Of a DNA stretch of 64,000 nt, positions 24,861-33,131 are shown piece after piece (the stretch's first letter is position 1; every line of letters starts with the position of its first letter). The position numbers were made by a program, and so were the translations under genes. Under the pieces are notes generated by a model, which saw nothing but the letters and a program-made list of their open reading frames with translations, searched no databases and was not told the DNA's origin. Location: contig NZ_FYDX01000023.1 of assembly GCF_900187455.1 (NCBI RefSeq), forward strand, positions 33,133-97,132, read 5' to 3'. The stretch is from Pseudomonas sp. Irchel 3E13 (GTDB taxonomy: Bacteria > Pseudomonadota > Gammaproteobacteria > Pseudomonadales > Pseudomonadaceae).

Positions 24861-25067
24861 ATGAGCGAGACACTGCAGCAGGATCTCTACGGCCGCTTGT
24901 ACCTTGGCAATCCGCCCCTGGTCAAAACCCGCGATTTCGAGGATATCGACGCCGCCACCAAATACAGGCCGCCCCGCGCCTTCGGCCTGTGGCCCCGTGG
25001 CTGGTTGGTGGGCGGTCGCAACGAGGACACAACCGTTGCAGCGCCAGCTCCCGCGAGAGCGCCGTAA
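24861..25067 (+). CDS. Hypothetical 68-residue protein
   Basis: A short frame beginning MSETLQQDLYGRLYLGN and running through a tryptophan-containing segment (FGLWPRGWLVGG) to an Ala/Pro-rich end. AGAGGAG lies eight bases before the ATG, which is the main reason to call it. I recognise no family. It could be the 5' part of a decayed larger gene, since it ends in low-complexity sequence just before the convergent LysR gene. Confidence 0.4.
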   Translation: MSETLQQDLYGRLYLGNPPLVKTRDFEDIDAATKYRPPRAFGLWPRGWLVGGRNEDTTVAAPAPARAP

Positions 25068-25093
25068 GTGCATGCGGTAAATCAACGACCTGC

Positions 25094-26014
25094 TCAGCTC
25101 GCAGTGGCCGGCGGCGCAAACGGATTACCACACAGCCCGACCCCTTCCTGATGCGGCCAGGTCTCGACGAGGAAGTCCCGCACTGACTTGATCCGCGCAC
25201 TTTCGCGCATCGAACGGTGGGTGCACAGCCAGACTTCGCGGTTCAGCTCGGGCACATCCATCACCAGTTCCAGACTGGGGGTCAGGCGGGCGGTGCGTTT
25301 TTCCACGATGCCGATGCCGCCACCGGCAATCACGCAGTCGTAGATCCCCAAGGTGTGATTGCAGCGCAGCCACGGCGCCGGCGCGCCGTCCAGACGTTCC
25401 CACCAGGCTTCCATGGTCTGGTCCATCCGTGATTCATCCAGGCCGACGAAATCCAGCTCGGCCCAGTTGCGCTCCGCCAGTGCCTCGCGCTTCTGCGCCG
25501 CGTAGCTGCTGGAGGCATACAGGGCGAATTCGATTTCCCCCAGCGGCTCGGCGATCAGGTCGGTGGCGTCCGGCCGGGCATAACGCAGCGACAGGTCGGC
25601 CTCGCGCCGGGTGAGGTTGACCGGGAACGGCGTGGTGAGGATTTCCATGCCCAGCAGCGGGTAACGGGTGCGGATCGGCGCGAGCAGGGCGGTCACCAGG
25701 AACGACAGCCATTCATCGGCATTGACCCGCACCGTGCCTTCCACGGTCTCCGGCGAATCGGCTTCGCGCAGCACTTCGTTGGCCGCGCCCTCCATCTGTT
25801 CCGCCCAGCCGACGATGCGCTGGCCAAAGGCGGTGGCGAAGCAGCCGGTCGAGGTGCGTTCGAGCAGTTGTCCGCCGAGTTGTTCTTCCAGCGCATCGAG
25901 GCGCCGCGACAGCGTGGCGGTGCTCAAGCGCAGGCGCTGGGCCGCGCGTTTCAGGTTGCCGCTGCGGACCACCGCCAGCAGCACATGCAGGTTGTCCCAT
26001 TCCAGGCGTTTCAT
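25094..26014 (-). CDS. LysR-family regulator, divergent from the PACE exporter
   Basis: A 306-residue LysR protein. The helix-turn-helix is residues 5-65 (LLAVVRSGNLKRAAQRLRLS, then TATLSRRLDALEEQLGGQLL). The effector domain is less conserved, with VRVNADEWLSFLVTALLAPI and LTRREADLSLRYARPDATDL. It lies back to back with a PACE-family exporter, 88 bases apart. PACE genes are often controlled by such a divergent LysR, so that is its probable job. Confidence 0.87.
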   Translation of the reverse strand: MKRLEWDNLHVLLAVVRSGNLKRAAQRLRLSTATLSRRLDALEEQLGGQLLERTSTGCFATAFGQRIVGWAEQMEGAANEVLREADSPETVEGTVRVNADEWLSFLVTALLAPIRTRYPLLGMEILTTPFPVNLTRREADLSLRYARPDATDLIAEPLGEIEFALYASSSYAAQKREALAERNWAELDFVGLDESRMDQTMEAWWERLDGAPAPWLRCNHTLGIYDCVIAGGGIGIVEKRTARLTPSLELVMDVPELNREVWLCTHRSMRESARIKSVRDFLVETWPHQEGVGLCGNPFAPPATAS

Positions 26015-26102
26015 ATATGCAACCGTACGTTATGAAGTTGGTGGTTGAGGTGCATAAATGTAGGTCATATGCTGGCCAGGTTCAAACGTCGGGAGATTAG
26101 AA

Positions 26103-26549
26103 ATGCTGCAGAAAAAGACCCTGACCGAGCGCATCGTCCATGCGCTCGGCTTCGAATTCTTCGCCTTGTTGCTGTGTGCGCCGACCATCGCCCTGGTGAT
26201 GGACAAACCGCTGATGAGCGCCGGCCTGTTGACCTTGGCGATCTCGGTCACGGCGACCCTGTGGAACATGCTGTACAACGTGCTGTTCGACCGGCTGCAG
26301 AACCGCGTCGGCTTCCAGCGCACACCGCTGATCCGCATGCTTCACGCCCTCGGTTTCGAAGGCGGGCTGATTCTGGCGGTGGTGCCGATGGCGGCGTGGT
26401 GGTTGTCCATCGGCCTGGTCGAGGCGTTCCTGATGGAAGTGGGCTTGCTGGTGTTCCTGCTGCCGTACACCTACCTGTACAACCTCGGGTTCGACAGGTT
26501 GCGCGAGCGTTATCTGGCGCGGCAGGTGGAGGTCGGCTTGAAGTGCTGA
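26103..26549 (+). CDS. PACE-family multidrug/biocide exporter (AceI-like)
   Basis: A 148-residue membrane protein made of two bacterial-transmembrane-pair repeats. Each repeat has an R-x-x-H-A-x-x-F-E motif (RIVHALGFE near residue 10, RMLHALGFE near 78) and a helix ending YN-x-x-FDR (LYNVLFDRL and LYNLGFDRL). The Glu in the first repeat corresponds to the proton-binding Glu15 of Acinetobacter AceI (from memory). The protein should export cationic compounds such as chlorhexidine or polyamines using the proton gradient. A REP element follows. Confidence 0.9.
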   Translation: MLQKKTLTERIVHALGFEFFALLLCAPTIALVMDKPLMSAGLLTLAISVTATLWNMLYNVLFDRLQNRVGFQRTPLIRMLHALGFEGGLILAVVPMAAWWLSIGLVEAFLMEVGLLVFLLPYTYLYNLGFDRLRERYLARQVEVGLKC

Positions 26550-26576
26550 GGGCTCCGTGGAAGCGTGCGTGCTGGC

Positions 26577-26603
26577 GATTTTCGCGAGCAAGCTCGCTCC
26601 TAC
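26577..26603. repeat. REP element
   Basis: A copy of the Pseudomonas REP palindrome (TTCGCGAGC-AA-GCTCGCTCCTAC) between the convergent PACE and MaoC-like genes. It matches the copy at 7931-7954 over 20 bases. Confidence 0.85.
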
Positions 26604-26630
26604 GGGATAGGTGGGTGGGCGGGTGGGGCA

Positions 26631-27086
26631 TCAGCTTTTGAAGCACAGCACCTTTGACGTCAGCTTTTGCAACACCTCATCTCGCTGATTGCTGGTGATC
26701 GATTGCACTAGCACCATTCCTCGGTCCGGCTTCGATCGCGATGGATTGATCTCGAGAATGGTGCTGGTGACCTTGAGCACATCCCCCGGCCGGGTCGCCT
26801 GGGGCCAACTGATTTCCCCTCCGGCGCCAATCACGCCGCGGCCCAGCGGAAAGCTGGCGACCAGCAGTTTCATGGTCAGCGCCGCGGTGTGCCAGCCGCT
26901 GGCGGCAAGGCCCTGGAAGAAGGTGTCGCGTGCCGCCTCCGGGTCGGTATGGAAGGGCTGCGGATCGTACTGACGGGCAAAGCGGATGATCTCTTCGGCG
27001 TCCAGCGGATAGTGGTCGCTGACAAAAACATCGCCAACCGCCAGGTCATCCAGATAGATTGGTGGCTGGATTTTTCCTGCGTCCAT
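26631..27086 (-). CDS. MaoC-like hot-dog-fold dehydratase
   Basis: A 151-residue protein with the MaoC/R-specific enoyl-hydratase pattern. It reads DDLAVGDVFVSDHYPLDAEE, then IIRFARQYDPQPFHTDPEAA near residue 35, which holds the catalytic-type Asp and His. GLAASGWHTAALTMKLLVAS follows near 70. It would hydrate an enoyl-CoA or similar thioester, but no fatty-acid or CoA gene is adjacent. I start at ATG 27086 with AGAGGAAAA upstream. It diverges from the AraC gene 79 bases away, which may regulate it. Confidence 0.85.
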   Translation of the reverse strand: MDAGKIQPPIYLDDLAVGDVFVSDHYPLDAEEIIRFARQYDPQPFHTDPEAARDTFFQGLAASGWHTAALTMKLLVASFPLGRGVIGAGGEISWPQATRPGDVLKVTSTILEINPSRSKPDRGMVLVQSITSNQRDEVLQKLTSKVLCFKS

Positions 27087-27165
27087 TTTGTTTTCCTCTG
27101 ACAGGGTCTGGTCGATGTTCATCGTCCAGACTCGCGGCCCGACATTCAACCCCTGACGAGTCTTT

Positions 27166-28020
27166 ATGAGCGTTGATGCAAGCACTACCTCCGCCAGCGA
27201 CTGGCTTCGCATGCGCCGCGACCAGGAGACCGGCATCGAGAGTGTGCACGCGCATTTCCAGGGTCACGCCTACGACCCCCACGACCACGACGAGATGCTG
27301 GTGGGCATCACCCAGCAGGGCGTGCAGCAGTTCAGTTGCAATCGTTCGCTGCATGTCAGCACGCCGGGGCGGGCGATGCTGATCGAGCCCGGCGCGGTTC
27401 ACGACGGCCATGCGCCGGAGAAGGAAGGCTTCACCTACGCCATGCTTTACCTGCCGCAGTCCTACGTGTCGGGCATGACCGAGCGGCTTGGCCTGGGCGA
27501 TGCCTCGGCGCTGCAGGCGGCGTTCCACCACACATTGACCGACGATGCGCAGTTGATCGGCGCGATCCAGCAGGCCTTCCTCGCCGTCCACCAGAACGAG
27601 GGCCGGCTGGCCCGCGACCAAGGCCTGGACCAGTTGCTCGCCAGGCTGTCCCGTCATCTGTACCTGAAGGCGCCGTCGCTGCGCCGCGATTCGCCGCTGG
27701 AGTTGCAGCGGGCCCGGGATTTTCTCCACGCGCAGATGGCCCACGACGTGAGCCTGGAAGAACTGGCGACCTATTCCGGCGTCGACCGTTTCCGCCTGAC
27801 CCGGCAATTCAAGAAAGCCTTTGGCCAATCGCCCCACGCCTATCTGGTGCGCCTGCGCCTGCGCGCGGCGCGGGCGTTGCTGGCGCAGGGCATGGCGCCG
27901 GTGGAGGTGGCGGCCGAAGTGGGCTTCGCCGACCAGAGCCACCTGGGCGTGTGGTTTCGCCGGGCGTTCCGCATGACCCCGGCGGCTTATCGGAAACAGT
28001 GCACAAACCTTACAGACTGA
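27166..28020 (+). CDS. AraC-family transcriptional regulator with cupin N-terminus
   Basis: A 284-residue regulator. The N-terminal AraC cupin includes HAYDPHDHDEMLVGITQQGV near residue 33 and PGAVHDGHAPEKEGFTYAML near 85. The C-terminal pair of helix-turn-helix motifs reads VSLEELATYSGVDRFRLTRQ and APVEVAAEVGFADQSHLGVW, followed by the AraC signature region (FRRAFRMTPAAYRKQC). It probably senses a small molecule and controls the following DUF2000 and LysE genes, 51 bases downstream, and perhaps the divergent MaoC-like gene. Confidence 0.88.
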   Translation: MSVDASTTSASDWLRMRRDQETGIESVHAHFQGHAYDPHDHDEMLVGITQQGVQQFSCNRSLHVSTPGRAMLIEPGAVHDGHAPEKEGFTYAMLYLPQSYVSGMTERLGLGDASALQAAFHHTLTDDAQLIGAIQQAFLAVHQNEGRLARDQGLDQLLARLSRHLYLKAPSLRRDSPLELQRARDFLHAQMAHDVSLEELATYSGVDRFRLTRQFKKAFGQSPHAYLVRLRLRAARALLAQGMAPVEVAAEVGFADQSHLGVWFRRAFRMTPAAYRKQCTNLTD

Positions 28021-28071
28021 ACCTGCCTCCCACTCCGATCATGGCGCCTCAGCTTTGATCTGGAGTTCCCG

Positions 28072-28479
28072 ATGTTCGATACCAAAGTCGCCATTGTCGT
28101 GCGCAATGACCTCGCCACCTGGCAGCGCCTGAATGTGGTCGCCTTCCTCTCCACCGGCATCGCCGCGGCGGCGCCGGAGGTCATGGGCCAGCCCTATGTC
28201 GATGCCGACGGCCGTCAGTACGGCAACCTGTTCGGCCAACCGATGATGATCTTCGAGGCCGATCTTGCCGGCCTGCAGAAAACCCACCGCGCCGGGCTGG
28301 AGCGGCAGTTGACGATGTCGCCGTACGTCTTCGCGATGTTCTCCACCGGCCATGACGCCGCCAACCGCGAAGTGTTCCTTGCCGAGGACCCCGCCAACCT
28401 GAATCTCGTGGGCCTGGCCCTGCGTGGGCCGAAGAAGGCCGTGGACAAGGCGATCAAGGGTCTTTCCCTGCACGGATGA
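28072..28479 (+). CDS. DUF2000 family protein
   Basis: A 135-residue cytoplasmic protein of the DUF2000 family. The start TKVAIVVRNDLATWQRLNVV, the middle GQPYVDADGRQYGNLFGQPM and the end LVGLALRGPKKAVDKAIKGL fit that family. These proteins have a peptidyl-tRNA-hydrolase II-like fold, but their function is unknown. It sits between an AraC regulator and a LysE-type exporter, 10 bases from the latter, and the three are commonly found together, so a role linked to export or detoxification is possible. Confidence 0.85.
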   Translation: MFDTKVAIVVRNDLATWQRLNVVAFLSTGIAAAAPEVMGQPYVDADGRQYGNLFGQPMMIFEADLAGLQKTHRAGLERQLTMSPYVFAMFSTGHDAANREVFLAEDPANLNLVGLALRGPKKAVDKAIKGLSLHG

Positions 28480-28489
28480 GGGCGTTCAA

Positions 28490-29110
28490 ATGAGCAGCAC
28501 GACGTTATGGGCCTTCTGGGCGTTTTCGATGATTTTCGTGGTGATTCCCGGCCCGGACTGGGCCTACGCGATTGCCGCCGGTGTGCGCGGCCGGGGCGTG
28601 ATGGCGGCGGTCTTCGGTTTGCTGGTGGGCTATCTGGCCCTGACCTTGGCGGTGGCCACCGGCTTTGCCGTGCTGGGCGCCAGCAGTTCGGCGTTCATCA
28701 CCGGCCTGACGGTGGTCGGCGCCCTGTACTTGGGCTGGCTGGGGATTGGCCTGTTGCAGAACCCGCCGGTGCCACAGGCGGGCGCCAGCGATGCGGACGG
28801 TGTCAGCAGAACCGGGCAGTTTCTGCGCGGCACGCTGGTGAGCGGATTGAACCCCAAGGGCTTGTTGTTTTTCCTCGCCTTCGTGCCGCCCTGGACCAGT
28901 GCCCAGGCGAGCTGGAGCGTGCCGGTGCAGATCGCCGCGCTGGGCCTGGTCTACACCGCCAGTTGCGCGGTGGTGTACTCGATGGTCGGGTTGGGCGCGA
29001 GCGCCGCGCTGAAAACCCGGCCGGCGGCGGCGCGGATGATGGGGCGGCTGTCGGGCGGGGTGATGGTGGTGTTGGCGGTGGTGCTGGTGGGGGAGTTGTT
29101 CTGGGTGTGA
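28490..29110 (+). CDS. LysE/RhtB-family exporter
   Basis: A 206-residue inner-membrane protein with about six helices. The start FWAFSMIFVVIPGPDWAYAI contains the PGP motif of the LysE family. GALYLGWLGIGLLQNP near residue 80 and RTGQFLRGTLVSGLNPKGLL near 105 (the NPK motif) confirm the assignment. It probably exports an amino acid or a related compound. It follows the DUF2000 gene in an apparent operon with the AraC gene. Confidence 0.88.
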   Translation: MSSTTLWAFWAFSMIFVVIPGPDWAYAIAAGVRGRGVMAAVFGLLVGYLALTLAVATGFAVLGASSSAFITGLTVVGALYLGWLGIGLLQNPPVPQAGASDADGVSRTGQFLRGTLVSGLNPKGLLFFLAFVPPWTSAQASWSVPVQIAALGLVYTASCAVVYSMVGLGASAALKTRPAAARMMGRLSGGVMVVLAVVLVGELFWV

Positions 29111-29160
29111 GGCCAGCGTCGTCGCAATAACAGTCCTTGGCAATCAAATCGCCATGTCTA

Positions 29161-29181
29161 TAATGCGACTCACTTTCATTC
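29161..29181. promoter_or_regulatory. Fur-box-like site before the first ECF sigma gene
   Basis: TAATGCGACTCACTTTCATTC resembles Pseudomonas Fur boxes (alternating AAT/CATT units around an A/T-rich centre) and ends 14 bases before the sigma-factor ATG. Iron repression of the sigma/FecR/receptor set would follow. The match is imperfect, so this is inference. Confidence 0.45.
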
Positions 29182-29195
29182 GCACACCTCCCGCC

Positions 29196-29729
29196 ATGAC
29201 CAAATCCTCGTCCAATCCCGAACTGATCGGCGCGCTGGCCCTGCATTACGACGACCTGGTGGCTTACATCCGGCGGCGCTTCCAGGGTTCCCAGTTCGCC
29301 CGCGAGGTGGTGCATGAGGTGTGCGTGCAATTGCTGGAGAAGCCCCCGCAGCAACCGGTGAAGCTGCCGTTCGCCTTTCTGCGCAAGGTGTCCTTCAACA
29401 AGGCCATCGATCGCCGTCGGGCGGACAGCACCCGCAACACCTGGATCGACTTCACCCCGGACGTTCCCGACTGGTATGTCCACGACCTGGACGGCGCCGC
29501 CAGCCTGGATTTCGAGCAGCAACTGCACGCCCTGCTGGCGATCATCGACGCGCTGCCGGCGCGGGCGCGGCAGGTATTTCTGCTGCACCGCATCCACGGC
29601 ATGGCGCAACGGGAGATCGCCGCCGAACTGGGTATTTCCCTGAACATGGTCACCCAGCATTTCGCCCGGGCCATGCAGGCCATCGTGCGTGACTGGGAAC
29701 CGGCACGCCGGGCGCTGGTGACGAAATGA
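29196..29729 (+). CDS. ECF sigma factor, FecI/iron-starvation type
   Basis: A 177-residue sigma-70 of the extracytoplasmic-function class. Region 2 spans residues 10-70 (ALHYDDLVAYIRRRFQGSQF, then LPFAFLRKVSFNKAIDRRRA). Region 4 spans about 110-165 (LPARARQVFLLHRIHGMAQR, then EIAAELGISLNMVTQHFARA). I prefer ATG 29196 to an in-frame ATG at 29154, because the earlier start would put the Fur-like site inside the gene. FecR follows with a four-base overlap and a TonB receptor after that, the classic cell-surface signalling order. Confidence 0.87.
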   Translation: MTKSSSNPELIGALALHYDDLVAYIRRRFQGSQFAREVVHEVCVQLLEKPPQQPVKLPFAFLRKVSFNKAIDRRRADSTRNTWIDFTPDVPDWYVHDLDGAASLDFEQQLHALLAIIDALPARARQVFLLHRIHGMAQREIAAELGISLNMVTQHFARAMQAIVRDWEPARRALVTK

Positions 29730-30568
29730 AGCCCGGCGACCCCCCCGAACAGATTCCGGACGCCGACCCGCTGGCGCCTTTCGAGCAAGCGCTGCGCAAC
29801 CGTGTGCCGTCCCGCGAGGCCCTGTTGGCCGAGGCGAAGGCGCAGACTGTGCGTCAGCGCCGACGCAAGCAAACGCTGGGCGGCGGCCTGTCGTTGCTGC
29901 TGCTGGCCGGCGGTTTGTGGCTGCTCGATCCGGCGTTGTACAGCGATGACCTCCGCACCCCGGTGGGCACGCGGGACAGCGTGCAATTGGCCGATGGCAG
30001 CGCGATCAGGCTCAACAGCGCCACCCACCTGCGCATCGAGCATCGCCTGCGCAGTCGCCAGTTCGAACTGCTGGAAGGCGAGGCCACCTTCACCGTGGTC
30101 CACGGCCCGCAGCCGTTCATCGTCCGCAGCCAGGGTGTTGCGGTGCGCGATATCGGTACGGTGTTCAACGTACGCAGCGACAGCCGCGGCGTCGCGGTCG
30201 CGGTGATCGAAGGCGAGGTGGAAGTGTCCGCCAAGGACGCTGCGCCGCGCCGTGTCCACGGTGGGCAACAGTGGCTGGCGAGCGCTGCGCAAGCGGGGTC
30301 GCTCAGCGCCATCGACCCGGGCCGGGCCATCGCCTGGCAGCAGGGCAAGCTGCGTTTCGATGGCACGCCGCTGCGCGAGGTGATCGCCGACCTGCAACGC
30401 TACCGCCAGGCGCCGATTCGCCTGGTCGATCCACGGCTTGGCCAGTTGCGGGTTTCCGGCGAGTTCGACAGCGACGCGGTGGAACCGCTGTTGGACCTGC
30501 TGCCGTCGATCCTGCCGATCAGTGTCAGCCGCGCGGCCGATGGCAGCGTGTCGATCAAGGCTCGCTAA
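29726..30568 (+). CDS. FecR-type anti-sigma factor / sigma regulator
   Basis: A 280-residue protein with a cytoplasmic N-terminus (residues 1-50), one membrane helix (LGGGLSLLLLAGGLWLLDPA near 52-72) and a periplasmic FecR domain. That domain has GTRDSVQLADGSAIRLNSAT and FELLEGEATFTVVHGPQPFI, and an STN-like end from about 200 (LREVIADLQRYRQAPIRLVD). It passes the signal from the TonB receptor to the sigma factor at 29196. The gene overlaps the sigma gene by four bases. Confidence 0.87.
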   Translation: MKPGDPPEQIPDADPLAPFEQALRNRVPSREALLAEAKAQTVRQRRRKQTLGGGLSLLLLAGGLWLLDPALYSDDLRTPVGTRDSVQLADGSAIRLNSATHLRIEHRLRSRQFELLEGEATFTVVHGPQPFIVRSQGVAVRDIGTVFNVRSDSRGVAVAVIEGEVEVSAKDAAPRRVHGGQQWLASAAQAGSLSAIDPGRAIAWQQGKLRFDGTPLREVIADLQRYRQAPIRLVDPRLGQLRVSGEFDSDAVEPLLDLLPSILPISVSRAADGSVSIKAR

Positions 30569-30668
30569 CGGAAAAGAGAATATTTTTCATTTCAGACCTC
30601 AACATGTGCCGGTGCTCATTCGCCATTCCCTGTGAACGTCACTTTTGATCGTGTCATTGGGGAGTCAC

Positions 30669-33089
30669 ATGAGCACCAATCCATCTTCGCGCCGCTCGCG
30701 GCTGAGCCGTCTGTCGCTGCTCACCGCAGGCATTACCCTGTCTTGCGCGCTGCACGCCCAGGATGCCCGCCACGCCGTGAACCTGCCGCCACAACCCCTG
30801 GACCAGGCGCTGAACGCCCTGGCCGGACAGACCGGCGCGCGTATCCTGTTCGCCACCGACAGCGCCGAGGGCCTGCAGGCGCCCGGCCTGAGCGGTGAGT
30901 TGAGCGTGGAACAGGCGCTGCAACGGCTGCTGCGCGGCACCCGGCTGAAGATCCAGACGTCTGGCGACGGCAGTTATCTGGTGTCCGCTCCGGCGCCCGC
31001 CAACAGCAGCGCGGTGGAACTGGGCGCCACCAGCGTCAACGCCAGCGGCCTCGGCGCCACCAGCGAGAACACCGGTTCCTACACCACCGGCAGCATGAGC
31101 AGCGGCACCAAGCTCAATTTGTCGCCACGGGAAACGCCGCAGTCGGTCAGCGTGGTCTCGCGCCAGCGCATGGACGACCAGGCCATGACCACCTTGGGCG
31201 ACGCGGTGAAATACACCCCGGGCCTGACCCTCACCAAGTGGGGCGGCGAGCGCGAGCGCTTCAACTCCCGTGGCTTCCAACTCAACAACCTGATGGTCGA
31301 CGGCATTCCAGTGCAGTACGAGGAAGGCAGCCTGTCCACCGGCCTGCTGTCGATGTACGACCGGGTCGAAGTGGTGCGCGGCGCGGCGGGCCTGATGGAG
31401 GGCGCCGGTTCGCCGGGCGGCTCGATCAACCTGATCCGCAAGCGTCCCACCGATACCTTCCAGGGTTCCATCACCGCCGGCGCCGGCAGTTGGGACAACT
31501 ACCGCACCGAGCTGGACCTGAGCGGTCCGTTGAACAGCAGCGGCAGCCTGCGCGGGCGCACCGTGGTGTCGTTCCAGGACAAGCACTCGTTCATCGACGA
31601 CTACAAAACCCAGCGCAATCTGGTCTACGGCGTGCTCGAAGCCGACCTGAGCGAGGACACCCGGGTGAGCCTCGGCGCCAGTTGGAGCCAGGACAACAAC
31701 CCCGGCGCCGACTGGAACGGTCGCGGCACCCAGCCGGACGGCCGCTTTCTCGACATTTCCCGCTCCAGCCGCATGAGCCCGAGCTGGTCGTACTGGGACA
31801 AGGAGAGCACCAGCGTCTTCGCCGACATCACCCACCGCTTCGCCGACGACTGGACCGCCAAGCTGGCCGCCACCGCAGTGAAGAGCGAAATGGACATGCT
31901 CGGCACCTACCTCTATCGCCCGGATGAAGCGTCGCGGGTGATGGGTTTCGGCGTCGGCGCCTACCACTACGAAAACACCCAGACCAGCCTCGACGGCTAT
32001 GTCAGCGGACCGTTCAGCCTGTTCGGTCGCACCCACGAACTGGTGGTCGGCGGCAGTTACCGCCAGCAGGATATCGATGACGGCCCTGGTGGCTGGCCGC
32101 TCGGATTCGAATACGAATTCGACCCGCTGGCCTTCGATGGCAAAGCGGTGCCCAAACCGCAAACCGTCAGGGCCTGGTCCCGCGATGGCCAGATCGACCA
32201 GTCCAGCGCCTACGTCACCGCGCGGTTCAGCCTGACCGAGCAACTGAAGATGGCGTTGGGCGGGCGGCTGGACTGGTACGAATACCAGGTCACCACGCAC
32301 TCCGGCACCTGGACCGGCAATGACGGCTACAAAGCCACCCGCGAGTTCACGCCGTACCTGGGTTTCACCTACGACCTCAACGACACCTACACCGCCTATG
32401 CCAGTTGGACGCGCATCTTCAACCCGCAGAACTACGCGCTGGCCAGCGGCGGCCTGCTTGATCCGCAGAAAGGCAGCAACTACGAGATCGGCCTCAAGGG
32501 CGAATATTTCGACGGCCGCCTGAACGCCAGCGTCGCGCTGTTCCAGATCGACCTGGAGAACCTGCCGATGCAACTGGACAGCGGCCTGTGCCCTGACCAA
32601 CCGTCCGGTTGCTACGCCGCCTCCGGCGAGGTGCGCAGCCGCGGCGTCGAGCTCGAAGTGAGCGGTGAAGTGCTGCCGGACTGGCAGGTGTCCGCCGGCT
32701 ACACCTACAACGACGCCCGCCACATGAAGGCCTCGCAGTTCGCGCCGATCGGCACCGCCTCCAGCGCCGATCGCTACGCCACCAACTTGCCGCTGAACCT
32801 GTTCAAGCTGGCCACCAGCTACCGCCTGCCCGGTGACCTGAACCGCTGGCGCGTCGGCGGTGGGTTGCATGTGCAGAGCGACATCTACACCAGCGACGGC
32901 ATTGACCAGGGCGGCTACGCAGTCACCGACCTGTTCGCCAGCTACGACGTCGATGACCACCTCACGGTCAGCGTCAACGCCAACAACGTGTTCGACCGTG
33001 ATTACTACTACAGCCTCATCACCACCACCGGCGGCAACTTTGTCGGTGATCCGCGCAACTACCTGTTGACGGCGAAGTACCGCTTCTGA
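30669..33089 (+). CDS. TonB-dependent siderophore receptor with signalling (STN) domain
   Basis: An 806-residue outer-membrane receptor. It has a signal peptide, then an STN domain at about residues 38-105 (LPPQPLDQALNALAGQTGAR, ELSVEQALQRLLRGTRLKIQ) that would contact FecR. The plug spans about 150-280 (TPQSVSVVSRQRMDDQAMTT, EVVRGAAGLMEGAGSPGGSI) and a barrel ends in KYRF. This is the FpvA/FhuE-like ferric-siderophore transducer layout. Two cysteines near residue 640 (GLCPDQPSGCY) may form a disulfide in an extracellular loop. GGGGAG precedes the ATG. The siderophore is unknown. Confidence 0.9.
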   Translation: MSTNPSSRRSRLSRLSLLTAGITLSCALHAQDARHAVNLPPQPLDQALNALAGQTGARILFATDSAEGLQAPGLSGELSVEQALQRLLRGTRLKIQTSGDGSYLVSAPAPANSSAVELGATSVNASGLGATSENTGSYTTGSMSSGTKLNLSPRETPQSVSVVSRQRMDDQAMTTLGDAVKYTPGLTLTKWGGERERFNSRGFQLNNLMVDGIPVQYEEGSLSTGLLSMYDRVEVVRGAAGLMEGAGSPGGSINLIRKRPTDTFQGSITAGAGSWDNYRTELDLSGPLNSSGSLRGRTVVSFQDKHSFIDDYKTQRNLVYGVLEADLSEDTRVSLGASWSQDNNPGADWNGRGTQPDGRFLDISRSSRMSPSWSYWDKESTSVFADITHRFADDWTAKLAATAVKSEMDMLGTYLYRPDEASRVMGFGVGAYHYENTQTSLDGYVSGPFSLFGRTHELVVGGSYRQQDIDDGPGGWPLGFEYEFDPLAFDGKAVPKPQTVRAWSRDGQIDQSSAYVTARFSLTEQLKMALGGRLDWYEYQVTTHSGTWTGNDGYKATREFTPYLGFTYDLNDTYTAYASWTRIFNPQNYALASGGLLDPQKGSNYEIGLKGEYFDGRLNASVALFQIDLENLPMQLDSGLCPDQPSGCYAASGEVRSRGVELEVSGEVLPDWQVSAGYTYNDARHMKASQFAPIGTASSADRYATNLPLNLFKLATSYRLPGDLNRWRVGGGLHVQSDIYTSDGIDQGGYAVTDLFASYDVDDHLTVSVNANNVFDRDYYYSLITTTGGNFVGDPRNYLLTAKYRF

Positions 33090-33102
33090 GGAGGGTTGTC
33101 GG

Positions 33103-33128
33103 CGTTGTGCGGCCTCGGCTGCACAACG
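33103..33128. terminator. Possible hairpin between convergent genes
   Basis: CGTTGTGC (33103-33110) pairs with GCACAACG (33121-33128) around a ten-base GC-rich loop. It lies in the 42-base gap between the receptor (+) and the JAMM-like gene (-). No T-run is present, so the terminator role is tentative. Confidence 0.4.
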
Positions 33129-33131
33129 TCG

